A stretch of 10,850 nucleotides of DNA from CAYPOY01 sp964412395 (GTDB lineage: Bacteria > Chloroflexota > Anaerolineae > B4-G1). Positions within the stretch are counted from its first letter, which is position 1. Each line of letters starts with the position of its first letter. Of the stretch, positions 1 to 6,807 are shown piece after piece. Under the pieces are notes generated by a model. The model saw only the letters and a list, made by a program, of their open reading frames with translations, did no database searches and was not told the origin of the DNA. The stretch covers positions 1 through 10,850 of the forward strand of contig CAYPOY010000162.1 of assembly GCA_964412395.1 (NCBI GenBank), read 5' to 3'. The position numbers and the translations under genes are program-made.

Positions 1-63
1 GAGAGGGTTGGGGTGAGGGGGGCGCTCCCTCTCCCCCCGGGGGAGAGGGTTGGGGTGAGGGGC
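1..63. repeat. G-rich interspersed repeat with hairpin, next to the recQ start
   Basis: The 20-mer GAGAGGGTTGGGGTGAGGGG occurs at 1-20 and again at 43-62. Between them lies a perfect inverted repeat, CCCTCTCCCCC at 27-37 and GGGGGAGAGGG at 39-49, with one central base. It looks like a short dispersed REP- or MITE-like element, and similar G/C-rich palindromes occur inside two genes of this window (799-842 and 4776-4822). The recQ frame is open through the whole element to the window edge, so part of it may be translated. The element may continue to the left of the window. Confidence 0.7.
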
Positions 64-83
64 AATCACCCATACTGGCCGAG

Positions 84-3000
84 TTGGATCTCACGCCTCA
101 ACAAGCCCTCCAATTGACCAGCAACGACCGCAGCCGCCTGCTCAACTTCCTCCTGCGCTGGGAGCACCTGGAGGCCCTCCACGCCTGCCTGGACGTTCTC
201 ATTCCGGCCAACCCCGCTCTGGTCTTGCTGCTCGACCTGCGGGCGAAAGCTTTACTGGCCCAGGATCAGCCCGACGACGCGCTGGTGGTGATGGAGAAGC
301 GCCTGCGACTCAAGATCTCTCTCACCGCCCGGTCGCTCCTGGCCCGTGTCCACCTGGCTCGGGGCGATGTGGAGGCTGCCCACCAGATCGCTCGCGCGCT
401 CGTCGAGGAGCAGAGCGGCAGCACGATGGCCTGGGGACTGCTGGGCGAAGTCGCACTGGCACGAGGGAAGACAGATGCAGCACTGACCGCCTACCGCCGC
501 GTGAATGAATTACGGCCGCAGGGCCGCGCCTACCTGTTGGGGATGGTTGCTTTCTACCAGGCCTGCGACGACTGGGTGACTGCCAGCGGCTACGCCGTGC
601 GCTTGCTGCGCACCGCCCGTGAGGAGATGCCATTGTCCGTCACCTACCTGCGCCGGTTGCGCGATTACTTCCGGGCCAGCGAGGAGGAGACCCGCGTCGC
701 CGACCTGGAGGCCGAACTGGCGCGCCGTTACGCGGCCGAACTGGCCGAACTGCGGGCAGCCCTCCCCGCCACCCGCCGGAGGCGACCTGCCCACGCCATC
801 CCCCCCTCTTTCCCCCCCATTGGGGAGGATGAAAGGGGGGGCGGCGAACCCTTGCCCACTTTCGACCAGGTGCCTGTCTCTGAAGAGGAGCGGGCGCGCA
901 TCGCGGAGGCTGCCAGGCAGCTCTTTGGCTTCGAGACCCTCCTGCCCGGCCAGTTGGAGACCCTGGCCTGCGTCCTGCGCGGCGAGGACGTGCTGACCAT
1001 CCTGCCGACCGGCGGCGGCAAGTCGCTCTGCTACCAACTCCCGGCGCTGCTGGCCGAACAGGCTTGCCCTGAGCCTGCCGAACGGGCTTGCTCTGAGCCT
1101 GCCGAACGGGGCACGACGCTGGTCATCTCGCCGCTCATCGCGCTGATGAAGGATCAGGTGGATTCGCTGCCGGCAGGGCTGCGGCGTCGGGCGGTCAACA
1201 TTGACCACAGCCTGGAGAGAGACGAGCTGTGCCGGCGGCTGGAACGTGCAGCGGATGAGGCTTACCAGTTGGTCTACGCCGCCCCGGAGCGGCTGCGCCA
1301 GCCTCCCTTCCTGCACGCACTGCGGCGCGCGGGCGTGGACCGGCTGGTGATTGATGAAGCGCATTGCGTCAGCATGTGGGGCCACAATTTCCGGCCCGAC
1401 TACCTCACCATCGGGCGGGCCCGGCAGGCACTGGGCAGCCCGCCGCTGTTGGCGATGACCGCGACGGCGCCGCCCCGTGTGCGGCGCGACATCCTTCATC
1501 ACCTGGGCGATATGCGCATCATCGCCGGCGACGTGACCCGTCCCAACCTGCAACTGGAGGTCTTCCGCGCCCGCGACACCGACGAGAAGCTGCGCCGTCT
1601 GCTGGCCTTCTGTCGGGCCGAACCCGGCAGCGGCATCGTCTATGCCGGCACGCGGGCCCGCTGCGAGGAACTGGCCGCGCTGCTGCGCGGACACGGCATC
1701 GTCGCCGGCCATTATCACGCTGGCATCGCCAACCGGGCCGGGGTGCAGGACGACTTTATGGCCGGCCGCATCCGCGTGGTCGTGGCGACCATTGCCTTCG
1801 GCCTGGGTATTGACAAGCCGGACATCCGCTTTATCGTCCACTTCGTTCCATCCAACTCGTTGGAGGCATACTACCAGGAGGCCGGCCGGGCCGGGCGCGA
1901 CGGGTTGCCCGCCCGCTGTCTGCTGATGTACGCCCTCTCGGACCGGGCCACGCTAACCCGCCATGTCCGCCAAGACATGTTGCGGGTGGAGTTTCTGCGC
2001 GCTGTTTACGCGGCAGTCAAACGCCGCCTGGGAGGGGCCTCCTCCGGCCGGATCGCGGCGGCGGACCTGGAGCGCGACCTGCAGGCCGATGAGACGCGTG
2101 TGCGGGTCGCCTTGAGCCTGCTGGAGGAAGTCGGCCTCTTGCGACGCGGCCCCGACTTTCCCCGCACTGCGGTCGTCCGCCTGACGGGGGTAGGGCAAGA
2201 TGCTATCTTGCCCCACGAACTGGCGGCCTTCTGCCAGGCGGCCCGGCTGCGGCTCAACCAATCGTTGACCTTGGACCTGGCGGACGTGGCGCGGCGGGCC
2301 GAGTTGCCCCTTGATGACGTCGAACGGAGGGTGCTGGAGTGGGCCGACGCCGGTTGGCTGAACTACCGCTCGTCCGGGCGCGATTGGCTGCTGGAACTGC
2401 TGCCACCGCCGTCGGACGCCGCCGGGCGGATCGGAACGCTGCTGGAGCGATACGAGACTGTGCAGATTCAGCGCGTAGATGAGATCGCTGCCTACGCCCA
2501 GACCCACCGCTGCCGCCATGGTCACATCAATGCCTACCTGGGCGGCCGCGCCATCGAGCGGTGTGCCGCCTGTGACAATTGCATCGAAATTCAGCCGCCG
2601 CCGGATGCTGGCCTGCCGGATGAGCGGGAACAGTTCTTGACCATCCTGCGCTGTGTGTCGGCCGCGCCGTGGAGTTGGGGGCGGGTCAGCCTGGTGCGCA
2701 TCCTGCGCGGCGACGATAAGGCGCATCATGGTACGCAGCCTCTCCACGAGAAAGCCCGCGAAAACGCCGGTTTTGGGGCGTTGTCCTTCCGCTCGAACGC
2801 GGCCGTCAAGCGCCTGCTGACCCGCCTGGAGAGTGGTGGGTTCCTCCGAGCACGGCGTCTCGGCCACGGCGGCGTCGTGCTTGACATCACGCCGGCGGGC
2901 AGAGCGGCGTTGCAAAGCCCGACCGTCTTGGATAGCCTGGTCGGGCCGGCGGAGAAGCCGCCGCCACCGCCACCGCGCAAGCCGTCCCAGAAATCGCCCA

Positions 3001-3260
3001 AGAAGGATGACGTGGGGCTAGAGGTGGATGATGCACTGTTCCAGACGTTGCGCACGTGGCGGCTGGAGCAGGCCCACGCACAGGAGGTGCCGCCCTACGT
3101 TATCTTTCACGACAGCCACCTGCGCGCCATTGCCGTGCACCGGCCCGTCACGCTGGAGGCTTTATCTGAGCTGAAGGGCGTTGGCCCGCGTAAACTGGAG
3201 AGGTATGGGGCTGCGGTGATCGAACTGGTGCGTAAACATCTAGCAAGGGAGACAAAGTAG
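84..3260 (+). CDS. recQ: RecQ-family ATP-dependent DNA helicase with N-terminal TPR-like extension
   Basis: This is a cytoplasmic 3'-5' DNA helicase of superfamily 2 for recombination and fork repair. Residues 1 to about 225 are alpha-helical TPR-like repeats, absent from ordinary RecQ (about 600 aa; this one is 1058). The helicase core follows: Walker A TGGGKS at 309-314, motif Ia SPLIALMKDQ, DEAH at 424-427, motif III TATAPP, and motif VI QEAGRAGRDG. The zinc site C810/C827/C830/C833 has the same spacing (17, 3, 3) as E. coli RecQ. A winged-helix/RQC-like part follows, and an HRDC domain ends the protein (about 986-1055). Two inserts derive from DNA repeats: proline/glycine-rich residues about 239-254 and an octapeptide repeat at 324-342, between motifs I and Ia. 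The start is uncertain: TTG at 84 has no SD at proper distance, and the frame stays open to base 3, so the true start may lie upstream. The family call is very secure. Confidence 0.95.
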   Translation: MDLTPQQALQLTSNDRSRLLNFLLRWEHLEALHACLDVLIPANPALVLLLDLRAKALLAQDQPDDALVVMEKRLRLKISLTARSLLARVHLARGDVEAAHQIARALVEEQSGSTMAWGLLGEVALARGKTDAALTAYRRVNELRPQGRAYLLGMVAFYQACDDWVTASGYAVRLLRTAREEMPLSVTYLRRLRDYFRASEEETRVADLEAELARRYAAELAELRAALPATRRRRPAHAIPPSFPPIGEDERGGGEPLPTFDQVPVSEEERARIAEAARQLFGFETLLPGQLETLACVLRGEDVLTILPTGGGKSLCYQLPALLAEQACPEPAERACSEPAERGTTLVISPLIALMKDQVDSLPAGLRRRAVNIDHSLERDELCRRLERAADEAYQLVYAAPERLRQPPFLHALRRAGVDRLVIDEAHCVSMWGHNFRPDYLTIGRARQALGSPPLLAMTATAPPRVRRDILHHLGDMRIIAGDVTRPNLQLEVFRARDTDEKLRRLLAFCRAEPGSGIVYAGTRARCEELAALLRGHGIVAGHYHAGIANRAGVQDDFMAGRIRVVVATIAFGLGIDKPDIRFIVHFVPSNSLEAYYQEAGRAGRDGLPARCLLMYALSDRATLTRHVRQDMLRVEFLRAVYAAVKRRLGGASSGRIAAADLERDLQADETRVRVALSLLEEVGLLRRGPDFPRTAVVRLTGVGQDAILPHELAAFCQAARLRLNQSLTLDLADVARRAELPLDDVERRVLEWADAGWLNYRSSGRDWLLELLPPPSDAAGRIGTLLERYETVQIQRVDEIAAYAQTHRCRHGHINAYLGGRAIERCAACDNCIEIQPPPDAGLPDEREQFLTILRCVSAAPWSWGRVSLVRILRGDDKAHHGTQPLHEKARENAGFGALSFRSNAAVKRLLTRLESGGFLRARRLGHGGVVLDITPAGRAALQSPTVLDSLVGPAEKPPPPPPRKPSQKSPKKDDVGLEVDDALFQTLRTWRLEQAHAQEVPPYVIFHDSHLRAIAVHRPVTLEALSELKGVGPRKLERYGAAVIELVRKHLARETK
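799..842. repeat. Intragenic C/G-rich inverted repeat inside recQ
   Basis: A C-run/TTTC/C-run arm (about 800-818) faces a GGGG...GAAA...GGGGGG arm (about 822-841) around a CATT centre, giving an imperfect hairpin. It sits in frame and encodes the low-complexity linker IPPSFPPIGEDERGGG between the TPR-like part and the helicase core. Its composition differs sharply from the flanking codons, which suggests an inserted dispersed repeat rather than an evolved linker. Confidence 0.6.
1053..1110. repeat. 24-bp in-frame tandem repeat (2.4 copies) inside recQ
   Basis: Unit 1 is 1053-1076 and unit 2 is 1077-1100; they differ at two positions. A 10-bp partial third unit (1101-1110) begins GCCGAACGGG. 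It encodes (A-E-Q/R-A-C-P/S-E-P)x2 plus AERG. Read on the minus strand, the unit contains TTCGGCAGGCTCAG, closely matching TTCGACAAGCTCAG at 8911-8924 in the intergenic block. The two therefore appear to be one dispersed repeat family, tandemly duplicated here. Confidence 0.75.
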
Positions 3261-3309
3261 GCTCTTAGCCGATTCTCGACGTAGGACAGATGTGCTAAAA
3301 ACCCATACT

Positions 3310-3337
3310 TTGAGAATCAAGCCGTATAGTGTATACT
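3310..3337 (+). promoter_or_regulatory. Probable sigma-70-type promoter for the CYTH/CHAD gene
   Basis: TTGAGA (3310-3315) and TATACT (3332-3337) are separated by 16 bases in an AT-richer gap between recQ and the next gene. Transcription would start near 3344, giving a leader of about 35 nt before the ATG at 3380. An overlapping TATAGT at 3325-3330 could be an alternative -10. The motif match is good but no experimental support is visible. Confidence 0.45.
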
Positions 3338-3379
3338 TTGCCCCAGGCCTGGTCATTCTTGACTCGTGAGGCGTGGACG

Positions 3380-5995
3380 ATGGAGATTGAAGCGAAATTC
3401 GCCCTGCCCAATGTGAAAACCTCCCAGCGCTTGCAGGCGGCTGATCACCTGGCCGGCTTTGCGCTTTCGGCAGGTCAGGTCAAGCAGATGCGTGATACCT
3501 ACCTGGACACGGCTGGGCGGCTGATCCTGGCCGCCGGCTACGCCTGCCGCCAACGAGAGCAAGGTGAGGAAGTGTTGATCACCCTCAAAGGGCTGGGAGG
3601 CGCTGAAGGTGCTGTCCATCGGCGGGAGGAGTTGGAGGTCTTACTGCCGGCCGAGCAACTACCAGCGCAGCGGTTCGACGTAGCTCACCACGGGTGGCCT
3701 GCCAGCCCAGTGCGCGACCGGGTGTTCCAGTTGATCGGGGAGGCTCCGCTGACTCCGCTCTTTAGCCTGCAACAGACGCGAGTCATTCGCATGGTGAGTC
3801 AGGGTGAGCGGCTGGTGGCCGAATTAAGCCTGGATGACGTGCACCTGACCGCTGGGGATACAGAGCAGGCCTATTCGGAACTGGAGGTGGAACTGGCACC
3901 GCAAGGCACCGAGGATGATCTGGCGGTGATCGTGACCTGCTTACAGGACGAATGGGACCTGGAACCCGAGCCACGGTCAAAGTTTGAGCGGGCGTTGGAT
4001 TTTCTGGAGAAGACTTGTCCAGAAAGCAGCCTGTTGACGCCGCAGGAGCGCGCGATTTGCCTGCAGATTGCAACGCGGGACGATCTGTATGGTCGGCGAG
4101 CGCGGGTCTTGTTGACGCTGGACGAGGGGGCGACGCAAGTAGAGGCGGGCAAGCGCGCTCATTTGTCAGACCGGCGGGTGAGGTACTGGCTGGCTACATT
4201 CCGGCAAAAGCGGCTGGACGTCTTTCCAGCCCGCGTCCTGACCGAAGCCACACCAGCGCCAACGCCCCCCCAGCCGGAGACGGTGCCAGAGCTCCAATCT
4301 GAAGTGGAGGAGCCACCACAGCTCTGGCCATTGGAGACCCTGTTCGACCGGTATGGGGTGGACAGAACGCACGCCCGCACCGTGGCCGATCACGCCCTGG
4401 CACTGTTTGACCACCTGGTCCCTTTCCACGGCCTGCCGCTGGAGCGACGTTCTTTGTTGGAGACAGCGGCGCTGGTGCACAACATTGGCCTGCAGACCGA
4501 CCCCGACCGCCACCACATCGTCGGGCGAGACATCCTGCTGGCCCATCCCCCTGTTGGACTGGACGACCACGAACGCCAGATGGTGGCGCTGACCACTTTC
4601 CTGCACCGCAAGCGGATCACTCCCAGGAAGCTGAATAACCTGGCCCGAACCCCCTTTGCCAACCTGCCCGAGTCGGTACGGGCTGAAACGCTGGCCTTAG
4701 CCGCCCTGGTGCGCGTGGCCGACGGATTGGATTACTCCCAGACGGGTAGTAGCCGGCTGGGGCGGGTCCGGCAGCGGGAGGGAAGGCTTCCCTCCTCGCA
4801 GGGGGAGGGTGGGGGGGGTGTAGTCGAAATCGAGGTGATGGGCCCCAGTGGGGCTATAGACGCCGACCGGGCACAAAAGAAGGGTGATATGTGGCGGTTG
4901 TTGTTTGAGACAGACTTGCAGTTCAAACTGGCCGAAGAGGCGGCAGTTGAGGACGTCACACCTCGCCTTGAGGTAATGGAACAGCGGGCCAAGCAGGGTG
5001 CCTCCTCGCTGCCCACCAAGCCAGGCCTGGAAGCGGATGATTCGATGGTCGAAGCGGCCCGCAAGACGCTCTACTTCCACTTTCAGCGCATGCGATATCA
5101 CGAGCCGGGCACGCGCCTGGGCGAGGACATCGAGGAACTGCACGATATGCGGGTGGCCACCCGGCGGATGCGGGCTGCCTTCCGGGTGTTTGGCGACCAC
5201 CTGGACATGGAGCAGTTGAAGCCGGTTCTCAAGGGGTTGCGGCGCACCGGCCGGGCGTTGGGCGCAGTGCGAGACCTGGACGTGTTCTGGGAAAAGACCC
5301 AGCATTATCTGGACACGCTGCCACCGGCGCAGCAGGGCGACCTGGACCCGCTGCGGGAAGTCTGGGAGGCGGAACGCGAGCAGGCCCGGGCCAGGATGTT
5401 GACTCATCTGGACAGTGATCGCTATATCCAGTTCAAAGAACGCTTTGACGAGTTTCTGCAGACGCCCGGCGCCGGAGCGTTGCCAGTGCTCTCGGAGAAG
5501 GGTGAGCCGCTGCCTCATCGCCTGCGGCACGTCGTGCCGGTGGCCGTGTACCAGCGGTTGGCGGCCGTCCAGGCTTACGACGAATGGGTGACCGGGCCAG
5601 GCGTCCCCCTGGAGCGGCTGCACCGGCTCCGCATAGCCGCCAAGGGGTTGCGCTATACGCTCGAGTTCTTCCAGGAAGTGCTGGCGCCAGAGGCCAAGAA
5701 CCTGATCAAAGAGATGAAGGACTTGCAAGACCACCTGGGGGATCTCCACGATGCGGTGGTAGCCAGCGGCCTGTTGCGCGATTTCTTGACCTGGGGCACC
5801 TGGGGCCACGCCCAAGCCGGGGGCAAGAGAGTGTCCTTGCCAACAGAGCCTATCGTCGCCCCTGGTGTGGCGGCCTACCTGGCGGTCAGGCAAACCGAGA
5901 TCCAACACCTGCTGGATACATTTCCCCAGATCTGGGCGCATTTCCACAGCCCCCAGTTCGAGCAGGCAGTGGCGGTGGCCGTGGCGCCACTGTAG
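3380..5995 (+). CDS. CYTH / helix-turn-helix / Ppx-like HD / CHAD multidomain protein
   Basis: This 871-aa protein probably binds polyphosphate or another phosphorylated polymer. Residues 1 to about 208 are a CYTH (triphosphate tunnel) domain, with EIEAK at 2-6 (ExExK), ITLKG, SELEVEL and KFERALDFL. Residues 217-283 resemble the helix-turn-helix at the N-terminus of IS630-type transposases (ARVLLTLDEGA...LSDRRVRYWLATFR). Residues about 314-540 resemble the C-terminal HD domain of Ppx/GppA, but the HD pair is His367-Asn368; RHH at 377-379 and ADGLDYSQ are kept. Residues about 554-860 are CHAD, with ELHDMRVATRRMRAAF and RLRIAAKGLRYTLEFF. Start: ATG 3380 lies 9 nt after GAGG and begins at the CYTH motif; a GTG at 3329 is in frame but overlaps the promoter. 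A repeat-derived insert fills about residues 466-480. Domain calls are firm; the substrate is unknown. Confidence 0.92.
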   Translation: MEIEAKFALPNVKTSQRLQAADHLAGFALSAGQVKQMRDTYLDTAGRLILAAGYACRQREQGEEVLITLKGLGGAEGAVHRREELEVLLPAEQLPAQRFDVAHHGWPASPVRDRVFQLIGEAPLTPLFSLQQTRVIRMVSQGERLVAELSLDDVHLTAGDTEQAYSELEVELAPQGTEDDLAVIVTCLQDEWDLEPEPRSKFERALDFLEKTCPESSLLTPQERAICLQIATRDDLYGRRARVLLTLDEGATQVEAGKRAHLSDRRVRYWLATFRQKRLDVFPARVLTEATPAPTPPQPETVPELQSEVEEPPQLWPLETLFDRYGVDRTHARTVADHALALFDHLVPFHGLPLERRSLLETAALVHNIGLQTDPDRHHIVGRDILLAHPPVGLDDHERQMVALTTFLHRKRITPRKLNNLARTPFANLPESVRAETLALAALVRVADGLDYSQTGSSRLGRVRQREGRLPSSQGEGGGGVVEIEVMGPSGAIDADRAQKKGDMWRLLFETDLQFKLAEEAAVEDVTPRLEVMEQRAKQGASSLPTKPGLEADDSMVEAARKTLYFHFQRMRYHEPGTRLGEDIEELHDMRVATRRMRAAFRVFGDHLDMEQLKPVLKGLRRTGRALGAVRDLDVFWEKTQHYLDTLPPAQQGDLDPLREVWEAEREQARARMLTHLDSDRYIQFKERFDEFLQTPGAGALPVLSEKGEPLPHRLRHVVPVAVYQRLAAVQAYDEWVTGPGVPLERLHRLRIAAKGLRYTLEFFQEVLAPEAKNLIKEMKDLQDHLGDLHDAVVASGLLRDFLTWGTWGHAQAGGKRVSLPTEPIVAPGVAAYLAVRQTEIQHLLDTFPQIWAHFHSPQFEQAVAVAVAPL
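4776..4822. repeat. Intragenic G-rich palindromic repeat inside the CYTH/CHAD gene
   Basis: GGAGGGAAG at 4777-4785 and CTTCCCTCC at 4787-4795 form a perfect 9-bp palindrome around one base, followed by a run of G-rich sequence to 4822. It is read in frame as a low-complexity RQREGRLPSSQGEGGGG stretch between ADGLDYSQ and the next beta strand (VVEIEVMG) of the Ppx-like domain. Its style matches the repeat at 1-63. Confidence 0.6.
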
Positions 5996-6235
5996 GTGCG
6001 CCGGCTGTTTGAAAAATGCTTCATGAAACGCCGGAAGGCAAGATATGCAGAAGAAATGCCGGATAAGATGCCACAAGAGGACTTTAGCAAAACATCTGCA
6101 CAAGATGCCATTTGGGATCTTGTGCAGAGGGAATGTGGCAGAATAACTAGTTGGGCCTCAACCTATCAATACAATATCCCGTATGAATATGTTGGGCGGC
6201 GGCACAGCCGCTGCTCAGACAAAATGGAGGATGAA
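5996..6235 (+). other. 240-bp leader ahead of the flavodoxin gene, with a strong dyad
   Basis: This gap is AT-richer than its neighbours. It holds a perfect 12-bp inverted repeat, TCTGCACAAGAT at 6095-6106 and ATCTTGTGCAGA at 6117-6128, with a 10-nt loop and no T-run after it. A 5-bp stem (GCGGC 6196-6200, GCCGC 6207-6211) lies just before the Shine-Dalgarno site. The frame of the flavodoxin is open through the whole leader from a GTG at 5996 directly after the preceding stop, so an N-terminal extension or small ORF cannot be excluded. No convincing promoter was found. Confidence 0.55.
6095..6128. promoter_or_regulatory. Perfect 12-bp dyad, candidate operator or RNA hairpin
   Basis: Both 12-base arms (6095-6106 and 6117-6128) are exactly complementary with a 10-nt spacer. 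The centre-to-centre distance of 22 bp is about two helical turns, as in many dimeric repressor sites. It could equally form an RNA stem-loop in the leader of the flavodoxin gene. There is no U-tract, so a simple intrinsic terminator is unlikely. Confidence 0.4.
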
Positions 6236-6754
6236 ATGGACATTCAAGTTCTGGTGGTCTACGCCACCAAGTACGGAGCGACGGCAGAGATTGCCGAGAA
6301 GATTGGTCAAGTGCTTCGTCAAGCAGGTCTGCGTACCGACGTGCTACCTGCGGATCGCGTCAGCGACCTGACCCCTTACAAGGCAGTTGTATTGGGCAGC
6401 GCGGTTTACATAGGCAAATGGCGCAAAGAGGCGGTGAAGTTCTTGCAGGCCAACGAGAAAATGCTGGCTGAACGGCAGGTGTGGCTGTTTTCGAGCGGGC
6501 CTACGGGCGAGGGAGATCCGGTGGAGTTGACGGAAGGCTGGCGCTTCCCCAAGGCGCTGCAACCCATCACTGACCGCATCCGGCCTCGCGACATCGCCGT
6601 CTTTCATGGCGATGTGAGCATGAAAAAGCTGAACTTCATCGAGAAATGGATGATCAAGAACGTCAAAGCGCCTCTCGGTGACTTTCGTGACTGGGAGGCC
6701 ATCACTTCCTGGGCCACGGCTATCGCCGATGTGCTGAAGGAAGCGGTATCCTAA
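6236..6754 (+). CDS. Flavodoxin-domain protein, HemG-like
   Basis: This 172-aa cytoplasmic FMN-binding redox protein shows the flavodoxin phosphate loop YATKYGATAEIA (9-20), the second FMN loop GSAVYIGKW (54-62) and a third loop SSGPTGEGDP (86-95). The C-terminal part (FHGDVSMKKLNFIEKWMIKNV) is like menaquinone-dependent protoporphyrinogen IX dehydrogenases (HemG) and related flavodoxin-5 proteins, so a quinone-linked role is possible but not shown. The length is right for the family. Start: ATG 6236 sits 5 nt after GGAGG (6226-6230). An in-frame ATG at 6224 overlaps that SD and is less likely. The stop is followed after 53 bp by the broken membrane gene, which probably shared its transcript. 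No haem genes are nearby, so HemG activity itself is unproven. Confidence 0.85.
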   Translation: MDIQVLVVYATKYGATAEIAEKIGQVLRQAGLRTDVLPADRVSDLTPYKAVVLGSAVYIGKWRKEAVKFLQANEKMLAERQVWLFSSGPTGEGDPVELTEGWRFPKALQPITDRIRPRDIAVFHGDVSMKKLNFIEKWMIKNVKAPLGDFRDWEAITSWATAIADVLKEAVS

Positions 6755-6807
6755 GCATCAGGAACGCAATCACAATGATAGTATCCAAAAGGAAATAAGG
6801 AGGAGAA

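Noticed and set aside
27..49. Palindrome before recQ as an intrinsic terminator of an upstream gene
   Set aside because: No T-run follows on either side; it is part of a dispersed repeat with copies of similar style inside genes.
510..1841. 443-codon open frame on the minus strand
   Set aside because: Antisense shadow of the recQ helicase core; repetitive low-information composition and no motif.
1953..2915. 320-codon open frame on the minus strand
   Set aside because: Antisense shadow of the recQ zinc and winged-helix region; no family resemblance seen.
5967..5992. CAGTGGCG / CGCCACTG hairpin at the end of the CYTH/CHAD gene as a terminator
   Set aside because: It lies within the last codons (Ala/Val repeats), has a 10-nt loop, and no T-run follows.
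4697..6103. 468-codon open frame on the minus strand
   Set aside because: It lies wholly opposite the CYTH/HD/CHAD gene and the leader, whose plus-strand product has clear domains. It has no recognisable motif, is rich in Gln/His/Pro as expected for an antisense shadow of GC-rich codons, and lacks a ribosome binding site.
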